Shown here piece after piece: positions 9,420 through 18,618 of a stretch of 43,007 bases of DNA. Every line of letters begins with the position of its first letter. The first letter of the stretch is position 1. A program made the translations under genes and the position numbers. The stretch comes from an uncultured Psychroserpens sp. (lineage in GTDB: Bacteria; Bacteroidota; Bacteroidia; Flavobacteriales; Flavobacteriaceae): assembly GCA_905479815.1 (NCBI GenBank), contig CAJQOA010000098.1:1-43007 (forward strand). Direction: 5' to 3'. Under the pieces are notes generated by a model. The model saw nothing but the letters and a program-made list of their open reading frames with translations, did no database searches and had not been told where the DNA came from.

Positions 9420-12400
9420 ATGATTAAAAAACTAGTCTTACCAGTAATTGTCTTAATAATTATTACATCACTATTATTCATAATAAATAATAGTAATGAT
9501 GAATTAACAGTTGATCAACTTACAATAGATCAGCAAAGACAACAGCATAAAAATTACTTAGAAAATAGCCCTTTCACAGAGACATTGACTTGGAATAAGA
9601 AAAAGCGAAAGCTTAATGGGTTGCCTCCAAATCGTTATTTTGAGCAAATGTGGGAATTGTCAATCAATCCTGCCACAGGTAAGTTGGATGATGGCGAATT
9701 AACGATTTTAAGAGAACAAATTATTCAACAACGAGCTGGATCAAGAAATCCAGGAGGTGTAAATAATGCTTGGGTTGAGAGAGGTCCTAATAATATAGGA
9801 GGTAGAACACGTGTTATAATGTTTGATCCAAATGATGCATCAAATAATACAGTATATGCAGGAGGTGTAAGTGGTGGGCTTTGGATAAATACAAACATTA
9901 CTAGTGCAGCATCAACTTGGGTAAGAGTAGAGAATGTACCAGGTAACTTGTCTGTAACATCCATAACTGTTGATCCTAGAAATTCTAATATTTGGTACGT
10001 AGGTACAGGAGAACAATACACTGCAGGAGATGTTGTTGGAAATGGTGTGTATGTTACTACAGATGGTGGAACAACTTGGAATGCAATTAACATTCCGCCT
10101 GCAGATAATGGAGATATTAATTTTAGTGCAACTAATTTATTTTTGTCTGGATTATATTATGTTAACGATGTTTTAGCATGGGATAATGGCGTATCTACAG
10201 AATTATATGTTGCAGTTGGAGCAAATGTTTATGGTGATTCTTCAAGCCCTACAAACTGGCTAGGGTTACAATCTTCAGGGATTTATCGTTCTATAGATGG
10301 TGGTTCTAATTGGAATAGAATTCAATCTGCCAATATGCAACACATTTTTTCAGGAGAAACGTATTATTACATTCCTAATGATTTTGAAGTAGGTGCAGAT
10401 AATAGAATTTGGGTTGGAACAATAGGTTCAGCTCTTGGTGAAGGTGGAGGACGTGTATTTAGTTCTACAAATGGAAGTACTTGGACAGAAGCAGCAGCTT
10501 CTCCATTAACCGACTCAGACAGAGTAGAGTTAGAAACCTCTGCAACCAATGCTAATAAAATTTATGCATTAACTGAGGGTTTAACATCACCCGTTCATAT
10601 CTATGAAACAACAAATGCTTTTGCAAGTATTTCTTCTTTGAGTTTACCTAACGATGCAGATACTGATATCACTGCAAATGATTTTTGTAGAGGTCAAGCT
10701 TTCTATGATTTAGTAATTGAAGCAGATCCAGTAAACGATGATATATTTTATGTTGGTGGTATCGATTTATTTAAAACGACCAATGGAGGTGCATCTTATA
10801 CTCAATTATCACACTGGTATGGAGGCTTCGGTTTTCAACCTGTTCATGCCGATCAACATTCAATTGCCTTTGGAAATAATTCGTCTTCTGCAATGTTATA
10901 TGGAAATGATGGAGGCGTTTATTACTCTAATAACGCAGGCGGAAATATTAATGTAAGAAATAATGGTTACAACGTTACTCAATTTGTAAAAGCGGGTATA
11001 GGTCCTGATGGAAATGGTGATACTAACGGTATATTTTCAGCAGGAGCACAGGATAATGGTACGCAAGCTTTTAGAGACGGAAATACATCTCCTGGAGTAA
11101 ATTCTTCTGAAGAGTTAAGTGATGGTGACGGGTTTTACACATTTGTAGATAAAGATGGTGATTATATGATTGCCACTTATGTCTTTAATGTTATTTATAG
11201 ATTTGATTTACCATGGGATGGTGTAAGCCGAATAAATGGTGGAGCCACATCTTTAGCAAATAGTCAAACTACTGGAGATTTTGTAAATCAAATGAGTTAT
11301 GATGATGATGCTAATCGATTGTTAGCAAATAATTCAGCAGGAGGAAGTTTTTCAGTAAGAAGTATTAATGTAAATAATGCCTCAAGTGGAACACTTTCAA
11401 ATGGTGCCTTAACATCAAAACCAACGGCTTTTAGAGCCTCCCCTTTTACAACAAACACTTGGTATCTTGGAACTGCAGATGGAAGCTTACTGAGATTAAC
11501 TAACGTTACAAATTCTTCTGCGACTTGGACTGCAATAACAACTCCTTTTGTGGGATCTGTATCATCGGTAAGATTTGGAGAAACAGCAAATGATATTATT
11601 GTAACGATGCACAATTATGGAGTAACAAGTGTTTGGTATTCTTCTAATGCAGGAGTAAATTGGGTAAGTAAAGAAGGAAACCTTCCAAATATACCAGTTA
11701 GAGACTTTTTACTAAATCCATTATTACCTAATGAAGCTATTATTGCTACACAATTAGGTGTTTGGCAAACTATAGATTTTAATACGACTAGTCCATCATG
11801 GTCTCAAGCTTATAATGGTATGAGTGATGTAAGTGTAACGTCTCTTGATTATTGGGATGTAAGTGGAGATGACATAAACAATCAAGTGATTGCTTCTACT
11901 TATGGACGAGGTGTATTTACTGGAAGTTTTTCAGCATCAGTTCCAGATAGTGAAGCACCAACAGCGCCAACAAATTTAGTAGCGAGCAATATTACTGGTA
12001 ACTCGATTGATTTAAATTGGGATGCAGCAATAGACAATATTGGAGTCACCGAATACGACATATATCAAGATACAAATCTAATTGCAACAGCACCTTCAAC
12101 GTCATTACAAGTCACAGGATTAAACCCGTTAACGAGTTATGATTTTTATGTTATTGCTAAAGATGCAGCAGGAAATAGTTCACCTCAAAGCAATACTGTT
12201 ACAGCAACTACGATAGCAGCAGATACAGAAGATCCAACAACACCTTTAAATCTATTAGCAACTAACGTTACCGCGTCTTCAGTAGATTTAACATGGGAAG
12301 CTTCAAGTGATAATTATGGTAGTGTATCTTATGACATTTATCAAAATAATGTTTTTGTTATTAACGTCTCAACGATAACATTTCAAATCATAGGACTATT

Positions 12401-14522
12401 AGGAGATACGGTTTATAGTTTTAAAGTTATAGCTAAAGACACAGCAGGTAATGAATCTGAAGATAGTAATGAAGTCGCAATTTTAACACTACCTAATGAT
12501 TTAACGTATTGCATTTCAGAAAGTACAAACACAAACGATGAGTATATTAGTAGAGTGCAGTTAAATACAATTGATAATGTAACTGGACCAACATTTTATT
12601 CGGATTTTACAGGTTTGTCTACCACTTTAAGAAAAGGAACACAATATACAGTTTCTATAACACCAACATGGACAGGAACACTTTACAATGAAGGATATGG
12701 TGTTTGGATTGACTATAATAATGATGGTGATTTTGTAGATGCTGGAGAAGAGGTATTTACTGCAGCTCCTAGTCAAAATACTCCAGTGAGTGGTAGTTTT
12801 ATAATTCCTCAAAGTGCATCAGAAACTGATATGAGAATGCGAGTTACATTAAGATATAACCAAACACCTGGTCCTTGTGATGCATTTCAATATGGTGAAG
12901 TAGAAGATTATACAGTTAAAATCATAGGATCTGGAGATTTAATTTACAGCAATAATACTTGGACACCTTATGCGCCATCGCCAACTACAGGAACAGACAA
13001 TGCACTAGTTTTAGATGGAACATATAGCCTTACAGGAGATGTTCAACTTAATAATATAAGCGTAAATACAGGTGCTAATATGATTATTGAGAAAGCACAA
13101 TCACTTACACTAAATGGAAATTTAATAAGTAAGGATAATGTAGTTTTGGAGTCCGATTCTAACGAATATGCAAGTTTGATTGTCACTAATTTTGTCATCG
13201 GAAATGTGCAGTACAAAAGATATGTCAATACAACGGCAAGCTCTGGAGGTAACGATTTAATTGCACCTCCAGTTTTTGGAGAGCCATTTGTTGATTTTAG
13301 AACTAATAACCCCAATATTATAAGTAATACAAGCAACACCTTATTCTTATTTGGGCCGTTTGATAAAGTCACAGATACATATCTATTGTATTCAGATGTA
13401 GAAACAGCGCCAATGTTTGCTGGAACAGGATATCGATCAGCTTCAACAGATGCTAGTACGTTTACATTTACTGGATTAGTAAATACAAGAAGCGTGAGTG
13501 TTCCAATAGTTAACGATGGACCAAATAACCCAGAATGGAACTTGGTAGGGAATCCTTACCCATCTTACATAAAGCTATCAGATTTCTTAGCTGCTAATAA
13601 TGCGCAGTTTGATTTGCAAAGTGGTGGAATCTATGGTTATAATGGTAACAGTTGGACCATCTGGAATCAAGCCTATTTATTGTCCAATCCTAATACTATT
13701 ATTACACCAGGACAAGGGTTTTTGGTAGCCTCAGCAACCAATAACGGACAAATTACTTTCACGCCAACTATGCGAATTGCAGGTAGTGATGATGATTTTA
13801 TTGAAGGAAGACAAGGAACAAATTCTAACATAGAACATTTGCAATTAGAACTTAGTAATGCTATGGAAGGTAATTATAAAACAGATTTCTATTTTACAGA
13901 TAATGCAACTAATGGATTAGATTTTAATTACGATGCAAGTGTTTTTGGAAATCAAGCACCATCTAGTTTTGCATTATATTCTCATTTATTAGAAGAAAAT
14001 ATAGATGTTGATATGGCAATCCAGTCACTAGGTTTTGATGCGCTTACAAACGCAGTAATTCCTTTAGGTGTTCATGTAGAACAAGGGCAGCAAGTAACTA
14101 TTAGTATTACAGAAACAACCTTACCTTCTAATATTGAAGTGTATTTAGAAGACACGCAAAATAACACGTTTACACTATTAAATAACAGTGATTATACAAT
14201 CACACCAGCACAAGATTTGAACACGATTGGTCGCTTCTTCTTACGTTTTAATGAAGAGACGTTGAGTACAAATTTAAATGAAGAAAATGATTTAGAAATC
14301 TATACTACCTCGCAACCTAAAGTGATTTTTGTAAAAGGACAATTATTAGAAGATACAGCATTAACTATGTATGACATTCAAGGACGCGTAGTTAAAACGA
14401 TGACTTTAGATAGTTCACAAATTTTAAATAGAGTAGATGTCTCTTCTGTTTCAAAAGGCGTTTATATTGTGAGTTTGAAGAATGGATTACAAGAGAAAAC
14501 TGTAAAGGTTATTGTTAAGTAA
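9420..14522 (+). CDS. T9SS-exported BNR/sortilin-like beta-propeller protein with FN3 and GEVED domains
   Basis: The N-terminus MIKKLVLPVIVLIIITSLLFIINN is a strong signal peptide or signal anchor; the ORF track starts 15 codons earlier (9375), and either start is possible. About 730 residues of propeller follow, opening with WVERGPNNIGGRTRVIMFDPNDA and containing Asp-box/BNR blades (TTDGGTTW, SIDGGSNW, STNGSTW, TTNGGASY, SSNAGVNW). This fold is typical of sialidase-like and VPS10/sortilin-like secreted proteins, but no catalytic set was recognised. Two FN3 domains (nt about 11950-12490), a GEVED domain (about 12505-12925), the beta-rich module shared with both upstream proteins, and a T9SS type A sorting tail (about 14290-14520) complete it. 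A binding or glycan-related role at the cell surface is inferred. The downstream gene converges only 19 bp away. Confidence 0.85.
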   Translation: MIKKLVLPVIVLIIITSLLFIINNSNDELTVDQLTIDQQRQQHKNYLENSPFTETLTWNKKKRKLNGLPPNRYFEQMWELSINPATGKLDDGELTILREQIIQQRAGSRNPGGVNNAWVERGPNNIGGRTRVIMFDPNDASNNTVYAGGVSGGLWINTNITSAASTWVRVENVPGNLSVTSITVDPRNSNIWYVGTGEQYTAGDVVGNGVYVTTDGGTTWNAINIPPADNGDINFSATNLFLSGLYYVNDVLAWDNGVSTELYVAVGANVYGDSSSPTNWLGLQSSGIYRSIDGGSNWNRIQSANMQHIFSGETYYYIPNDFEVGADNRIWVGTIGSALGEGGGRVFSSTNGSTWTEAAASPLTDSDRVELETSATNANKIYALTEGLTSPVHIYETTNAFASISSLSLPNDADTDITANDFCRGQAFYDLVIEADPVNDDIFYVGGIDLFKTTNGGASYTQLSHWYGGFGFQPVHADQHSIAFGNNSSSAMLYGNDGGVYYSNNAGGNINVRNNGYNVTQFVKAGIGPDGNGDTNGIFSAGAQDNGTQAFRDGNTSPGVNSSEELSDGDGFYTFVDKDGDYMIATYVFNVIYRFDLPWDGVSRINGGATSLANSQTTGDFVNQMSYDDDANRLLANNSAGGSFSVRSINVNNASSGTLSNGALTSKPTAFRASPFTTNTWYLGTADGSLLRLTNVTNSSATWTAITTPFVGSVSSVRFGETANDIIVTMHNYGVTSVWYSSNAGVNWVSKEGNLPNIPVRDFLLNPLLPNEAIIATQLGVWQTIDFNTTSPSWSQAYNGMSDVSVTSLDYWDVSGDDINNQVIASTYGRGVFTGSFSASVPDSEAPTAPTNLVASNITGNSIDLNWDAAIDNIGVTEYDIYQDTNLIATAPSTSLQVTGLNPLTSYDFYVIAKDAAGNSSPQSNTVTATTIAADTEDPTTPLNLLATNVTASSVDLTWEASSDNYGSVSYDIYQNNVFVINVSTITFQIIGLLGDTVYSFKVIAKDTAGNESEDSNEVAILTLPNDLTYCISESTNTNDEYISRVQLNTIDNVTGPTFYSDFTGLSTTLRKGTQYTVSITPTWTGTLYNEGYGVWIDYNNDGDFVDAGEEVFTAAPSQNTPVSGSFIIPQSASETDMRMRVTLRYNQTPGPCDAFQYGEVEDYTVKIIGSGDLIYSNNTWTPYAPSPTTGTDNALVLDGTYSLTGDVQLNNISVNTGANMIIEKAQSLTLNGNLISKDNVVLESDSNEYASLIVTNFVIGNVQYKRYVNTTASSGGNDLIAPPVFGEPFVDFRTNNPNIISNTSNTLFLFGPFDKVTDTYLLYSDVETAPMFAGTGYRSASTDASTFTFTGLVNTRSVSVPIVNDGPNNPEWNLVGNPYPSYIKLSDFLAANNAQFDLQSGGIYGYNGNSWTIWNQAYLLSNPNTIITPGQGFLVASATNNGQITFTPTMRIAGSDDDFIEGRQGTNSNIEHLQLELSNAMEGNYKTDFYFTDNATNGLDFNYDASVFGNQAPSSFALYSHLLEENIDVDMAIQSLGFDALTNAVIPLGVHVEQGQQVTISITETTLPSNIEVYLEDTQNNTFTLLNNSDYTITPAQDLNTIGRFFLRFNEETLSTNLNEENDLEIYTTSQPKVIFVKGQLLEDTALTMYDIQGRVVKTMTLDSSQILNRVDVSSVSKGVYIVSLKNGLQEKTVKVIVK

Positions 14523-14541
14523 TTAGTATACATTAATGTTA

Positions 14542-15255
14542 CTAAACATGCACAATCTCATTATCATTCAATAATTTATCACCACGTAATCTCAAGAAAA
14601 CCTGAGCCACAGCAATCGTATCTTTTTCACAATAGATAATAATGCGATCTATTTCTTTTTCTTTATAATATACGCGATAGACTTCGCTACCATCAATATC
14701 GTCTTTTGGAGATGGGATTCCTAAAACGTTGGTCAGTAATTTTAAAGACGTATAGGTTTTGTAGTCTCCAAATTTCCAGAGCTCTAAAGTGTCTAGGTGA
14801 GGGACTTCCCATGGTTTTTTACCGAAGAGGTTTAACTTATAAGGTAATTCGATGTTGTGAATAATCATACGACGAGCAATGTATGGAAAATCAAATTCTT
14901 TACCATTGTGTGCACAAAGTAGATGTTTGTTGGAGCTAAAATGTGTGATTAAAATGTTTTTGAAATCTTCCAAGATCTTGACTTCATCACCATAAAAAGA
15001 AGTGACTCTAAAAGTTCTTACATCACCTTCCGTTTTAAAATAGCCAATTGAAATACAGACAATCTTTCCAAACTCAGCCCAAATGCCTGCGCGATCATAA
15101 AACTCTGCAGCAGTATATTCATCACGTCTTTGATATTTAGATTTTTGATCCCAAAGAGCTTGTTTCGTGTCGTCTAATTCAGAAAAATGTTCGGCCTCTG
15201 GAACAGTTTCAATGTCTAAGAATAGAATATTTTCTATATTTAATTTTGTGATCAT
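14542..15255 (-). CDS. Predicted 3'-5' exonuclease, PolB-like (DEDDy, RNase H fold)
   Basis: 237 residues. The three exonuclease motifs of the DNA_pol_B_exo2 (PF10108-like) family are visible: ExoI FLDIETV (D14, E16), ExoII AHNGKEFDFPYIARR, and ExoIII YCEKDTIAVAQVFLRL with the YxxxD signature of DEDDy enzymes. The protein is a stand-alone exonuclease domain without a polymerase. The family hydrolyses nucleic acid from the 3' end with two metal ions; a role in DNA repair or RNA processing is inferred. It is the last gene of the - strand run led by the CNNM-type gene, 48 nt after the serine hydrolase gene. Confidence 0.85.
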   Translation of the reverse strand: MITKLNIENILFLDIETVPEAEHFSELDDTKQALWDQKSKYQRRDEYTAAEFYDRAGIWAEFGKIVCISIGYFKTEGDVRTFRVTSFYGDEVKILEDFKNILITHFSSNKHLLCAHNGKEFDFPYIARRMIIHNIELPYKLNLFGKKPWEVPHLDTLELWKFGDYKTYTSLKLLTNVLGIPSPKDDIDGSEVYRVYYKEKEIDRIIIYCEKDTIAVAQVFLRLRGDKLLNDNEIVHV

Positions 15256-15303
15256 GCCTTTTCTGTTTTTATGATTAAACGGATTTTAGTTAAATGAAAT
15301 TTT

Positions 15304-16464
15304 TTAGTTAAGAGATTGACCTAACATTTTATAGCCTTCAGCAATGTAAGTTGAAATATCATCACTAAAGATATGTGTATTATTATCTGGTGATTTTTGA
15401 TATCCTAATCTTACAATAATAACGTTGTCTTCTGGCTGAACAATAACATATTGCCCTAGATGGCCTCGCATCATAAAAAAGTCTTTACCGTTTTGTTGTT
15501 TTAGCCACCAACCGTAACCATATTCAGGACTTGCAGGAAAACGAGGTTTGATAGACTTAGCTACAAATGAAGAATCAAGAACCTGTTGTCCATTCCACTT
15601 TCCGAAGTCTTTGTACAACTTTCCAAAACGCGCAAAATCTTTAGCGTTACTAGCAATACAACAGTAGGCTTTTACTAAATCATGATCTTCACTATCTACT
15701 TGCCATAAAGTTGAATTCTCAGCGCCTAATGGTTTCCAAAAACTGTTTTCAAAATAGTCATATAATTTTTTACCTGTCGCTTGTTCAATGACCATTGCTA
15801 GCATTTGAGTGTCACCACTCGCATATTTATAAGTTTGTCCAGGTTCATCCACGACTTTTAAACCATTCATTACTTTTGCTAAATCATCATCAAAATAAGC
15901 ACGTGTTGTAATTGATAATGGTGAATAATAGGCTTCATCCCAATTGGTGCCAGATGCCATAGATGATAAATCACCAACTGTCATTTTTGTAGCCTCACCT
16001 TCACAAAATGCAGGAAGAAAATCACAAACTGGTTGGTCTAAACTCTTAATATGACCTTCCATAATAGCTTTTCCTAATAATCCAGACACATAACTTTTTG
16101 CCATAGAAAAAGAATTTGATTTTGAATCTTCATCAAACCCATCATAGTATTTTTCAAACCAAATGCTATCATTTTTAATAATCACATAAGCTACAGTTCC
16201 CCAATCTTGATTTGATTTTTCTAGCTCTGGTGTAATCGTTATTGTATTATAATCTTTGTGATTATTCCAAGGCTGAGGAGTACCAGCTTCTATAGCTTGA
16301 TTATCAAACTTTTTGTAATCCTCGAGAAAAGCAGTAGTGTGACCTTTCAAGTAAATTGTTCTTACTGCTTTTATAAGATAATCTGTATCTGTAATATAGA
16401 GTACAGCAATGAGTAGAGCGAAAAATACGAGTAAGAATTTGAGGAATTTTTTAAGGAACTTCAT
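15304..16464 (-). CDS. Beta-lactamase-fold serine hydrolase (class C / esterase family), membrane-anchored
   Basis: 386 residues with an N-terminal hydrophobic anchor (about 8-24, KFLLVFFALLIAVLYI). The class C beta-lactamase / penicillin-binding-protein-like (PF00144) motifs are SMAK (S120-K123, nucleophile and general base), YAS (Y214-S216) and GHLGQ (H335-G337) in place of KTG. Members include esterases, D-aminopeptidases and D,D-peptidases, so the substrate is not predictable. The predicted location is periplasmic and tethered to the inner membrane. It starts 10 nt downstream of the DUF4442 gene, consistent with cotranscription. The HxG variant argues against a true beta-lactamase. Confidence 0.87.
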   Translation of the reverse strand: MKFLKKFLKFLLVFFALLIAVLYITDTDYLIKAVRTIYLKGHTTAFLEDYKKFDNQAIEAGTPQPWNNHKDYNTITITPELEKSNQDWGTVAYVIIKNDSIWFEKYYDGFDEDSKSNSFSMAKSYVSGLLGKAIMEGHIKSLDQPVCDFLPAFCEGEATKMTVGDLSSMASGTNWDEAYYSPLSITTRAYFDDDLAKVMNGLKVVDEPGQTYKYASGDTQMLAMVIEQATGKKLYDYFENSFWKPLGAENSTLWQVDSEDHDLVKAYCCIASNAKDFARFGKLYKDFGKWNGQQVLDSSFVAKSIKPRFPASPEYGYGWWLKQQNGKDFFMMRGHLGQYVIVQPEDNVIIVRLGYQKSPDNNTHIFSDDISTYIAEGYKMLGQSLN

Positions 16465-16474
16465 TCGTTATCTA

Positions 16475-16996
16475 TTAAGAGTTAGCGCGACGTTTTTTTA
16501 GTTTGTCTTTATAAAATTGTTTGTTTGCGACATATAGTGTTTTATTAAAAGTAGCAATAATATTCTGTTTGCCATCAACAAGAGACATTGTTTTAATAAT
16601 GTCCATTTCATTAGACTTGACGATGCTATCTTTTAAATATTTAATTTCTATTGCAGAAAAGATAAATTCACCATAAATTCTACTCTTAGCTGGTTTTTTG
16701 TAGTATGCTTCTACAGATTTGTCCCATACCACATAATCTTCACCTAAAATTTGCATTAACTGAATCATGTAAATAGGATCGGTAGCAGATAGCATACTGC
16801 CGCCAAAAATAGTACCAACAAAATTTCTGTTTTTCCAGTTAGGTTTCATTGAGATGGTTACTTTATGCAAATCGTCACTAACGTCTATAATTTTTGCAGT
16901 ACTTCTTCTATACATAGGTGACCAATTAAAGCCATATCTGTAAATAGTTGAAGGTTTAAAAAAGCGGGATAAGAATTTGGTTGCAACTTTGTACAT
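16475..16996 (-). CDS. DUF4442 hotdog-fold protein (acyl-CoA thioesterase-like)
   Basis: 173 residues. The centre, NFVGTIFGGSMLSATDPIYMIQLMQILG followed by VVWDKSVEAYYKKPAKSRIYGEF, matches the DUF4442 branch of the hotdog superfamily (PF14539-like), whose relatives act on or bind acyl-CoA thioesters. No substrate can be assigned. It has no signal peptide and is probably cytoplasmic. Its start codon overlaps the stop of ogt by one base, so the two are translationally coupled in the run ogt, DUF4442, serine hydrolase, exonuclease. Confidence 0.8.
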   Translation of the reverse strand: MYKVATKFLSRFFKPSTIYRYGFNWSPMYRRSTAKIIDVSDDLHKVTISMKPNWKNRNFVGTIFGGSMLSATDPIYMIQLMQILGEDYVVWDKSVEAYYKKPAKSRIYGEFIFSAIEIKYLKDSIVKSNEMDIIKTMSLVDGKQNIIATFNKTLYVANKQFYKDKLKKRRANS

Positions 16997-17469
16997 TAAA
17001 AAAGAGATTGTTGTTTGTAAGGACTCTCGTGTTCAATGAGCCATTTTTTTCTATGTAATCCACCTGCATAACCGGTTAAGCTCCCATCACTACCAATTAC
17101 GCGATGACATGGTACAATAATCCATATTGGGTTTTTACCGTTGGCATTGGCTACAGCTCTAATGGCTTTTACATCACCTAAACGTTTTGATAATTGTAAG
17201 TAGGATATGGTTCTCCCGTGAGGAATTTCTTGAAGAAGTTTCCAAATTACATTTTGAAAATCTGTGCCTTGCGGATTTAGTTTTAAATCAAAAGTTGTGC
17301 GATTTCCTTCAAAATATTCTCTAAGTTGGATAACACAATCTTCTAATTCTGTTGGAATAATGTCTGTTTCTTTTTCTTCTGAATTTAATACAGTCACTTG
17401 TGAAATACCATCATCATCACCAACAATTTTGGTATAACCTAAAGGGGATTTAATGATGCAAATTTCCAT
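16996..17469 (-). CDS. ogt: Methylated-DNA--[protein]-cysteine S-methyltransferase
   Basis: 157 residues, the normal length for Ogt. The suicide alkyl-transfer motif IIVPCHRVIG is present, with acceptor cysteine C121. The preceding helix-turn-helix region IPHGRTISYLQLSKRLG and the N/G hinge AVANANGKNPI are also intact. The protein removes O6-methylguanine and O4-methylthymine lesions by irreversible transfer of the alkyl group to its own cysteine. There is no AdaA-type domain. It lies 3 nt downstream of the CNNM-type gene and overlaps the DUF4442 gene by one base. Confidence 0.95.
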   Translation of the reverse strand: MEICIIKSPLGYTKIVGDDDGISQVTVLNSEEKETDIIPTELEDCVIQLREYFEGNRTTFDLKLNPQGTDFQNVIWKLLQEIPHGRTISYLQLSKRLGDVKAIRAVANANGKNPIWIIVPCHRVIGSDGSLTGYAGGLHRKKWLIEHESPYKQQSLF

Positions 17470-17472
17470 TGT

Positions 17473-18555
17473 TTATTCGTTATCTTCAGAAGAGTTTTCA
17501 TCTAGAATTCCTAACTTTTTTGCTCTTGCTTCCCAGCTTTTTCTGGCCATATGTTGCAAGTCAGATACATTATCGCTTTCATCCATAATCTCCAAACCTA
17601 GTAAGGTTTCAATGACATCTTCCATAGTTACTATGCCACTTACAGATCCATACTCATCAACAACCAAAGCCATGTGGTTTCTGCTTTGTACTAGTTGTTC
17701 AAATAGGCTTGGAATAGGTAAATTACGTTCTACAACAATGATGTGTCTTTTGAGTTCTGATAATTTTTTAGAACCGTTATCTAATGCCATTTCTTTAAAG
17801 ATTTCATCCTTTAAAACGAGCCCTTTAATATTATCAGGATCATCAACATAAATAGGAATTCTTGAAAATCTCAAATTCATATTTTTATTAAAAAAGTCTT
17901 CAACAGTTGTGCTCTCATCTTCAGATTTCATGACTGTTCTTGGTGTCATAATATCTTTGGCGAAAATCTCTTTAAAGTTTAATAAGTTTTTAATGATTTT
18001 ACTTTCATTTTCTTGAAATACACCTTCTTCTTGTGCCATATCTGCCATAACTAAAAAGCCTTCACGACTTAATACACTGCCATGACCTTTGCCTCCAATT
18101 AATTTCGTAGTCAATTGCATGAGCCATAATAATCCAGTCCATTTTAAAGGGAAGATCAAAACCTTTAAGGCTTTTGTTGTGAAGTTAGCTAAGCTTTTCC
18201 AGTAAGTTGCACCAATGGTTTTTGGGATGATTTCCGAAGCGACTAAAATTAAAATCGTCATTACTGCCGACACGATAAATACACCGTAACCGTCTCCGTT
18301 TCCATATAAGCCTTCTGCTTCTTTTCCTACTAAAATAGCACCAACAGTATGTGCAATTGTATTCAATGTAAGTATAGCAATCAATGGTCTATCTACATCT
18401 TTTTTTAATGCTTCTAAAGATGTCGCATAGCTTTTGCCTTCTTGCTTTCTTAAATTAATAAATGTTGGTGTAACACTTAAAAGCACAGCTTCTAAAATAG
18501 AACATAAGAAGGAGAAAAAGATGGAAATGATTCCGTAAAATATAAGTAAAGCCAT
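17473..18555 (-). CDS. CNNM/CorC-type hemolysin-family membrane protein with CBS domains
   Basis: 360 residues. An N-terminal DUF21/CNNM transmembrane domain (about 1-180, starting MALLIFYGIISIFFSFLCSILEAVLL, several hydrophobic segments) is followed by a CBS-domain pair (about 200-335, including IMTPRTVMKSEDESTTVEDFF and ALVVDEYGSVSGIVTMEDVIETLLG). The usual C-terminal CorC_HlyC domain appears missing or very short: the protein ends about 25 residues after the CBS pair. The family is linked to magnesium or cobalt efflux/resistance; the name hemolysin is historical. It is the first gene of the - strand run to 14542. Its start codon lies inside a perfect inverted repeat. Confidence 0.85.
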   Translation of the reverse strand: MALLIFYGIISIFFSFLCSILEAVLLSVTPTFINLRKQEGKSYATSLEALKKDVDRPLIAILTLNTIAHTVGAILVGKEAEGLYGNGDGYGVFIVSAVMTILILVASEIIPKTIGATYWKSLANFTTKALKVLIFPLKWTGLLWLMQLTTKLIGGKGHGSVLSREGFLVMADMAQEEGVFQENESKIIKNLLNFKEIFAKDIMTPRTVMKSEDESTTVEDFFNKNMNLRFSRIPIYVDDPDNIKGLVLKDEIFKEMALDNGSKKLSELKRHIIVVERNLPIPSLFEQLVQSRNHMALVVDEYGSVSGIVTMEDVIETLLGLEIMDESDNVSDLQHMARKSWEARAKKLGILDENSSEDNE

Positions 18556-18577
18556 TAAATAAAGTTATTTAATGGCT
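18550..18577 (-). promoter_or_regulatory. Perfect inverted repeat enclosing the CNNM gene start codon
   Basis: The 13-bp arms AGCCATTAAATAA / TTATTTAATGGCT with a 2-nt centre form a perfect palindrome. The ATG of the CNNM-type gene (18555-18553) is inside the 3' arm of the transcript hairpin. It could hide the start codon in the mRNA, act as an operator, or be chance in AT-rich DNA; function is inferred only. Confidence 0.5.
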
Positions 18578-18618
18578 AATTTATAGAATATTATAGAATA
18601 TTCTTTTGATTGGTTGGG

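Noticed and set aside
13043-13372. 109-aa - strand ORF opposite the third T9SS gene
   Set aside because: Shadow of the conserved beta-rich module; no recognisable domain.
15304-16464. True beta-lactamase (antibiotic resistance gene)
   Set aside because: The third motif is HLG instead of KTG and the protein is membrane-tethered beside housekeeping genes; a general serine hydrolase is the safer call.
17453-17851. 132-aa + strand ORF across ogt and the CNNM gene
   Set aside because: Both - strand genes have clear family motifs here; the + strand frame is a low-complexity shadow.
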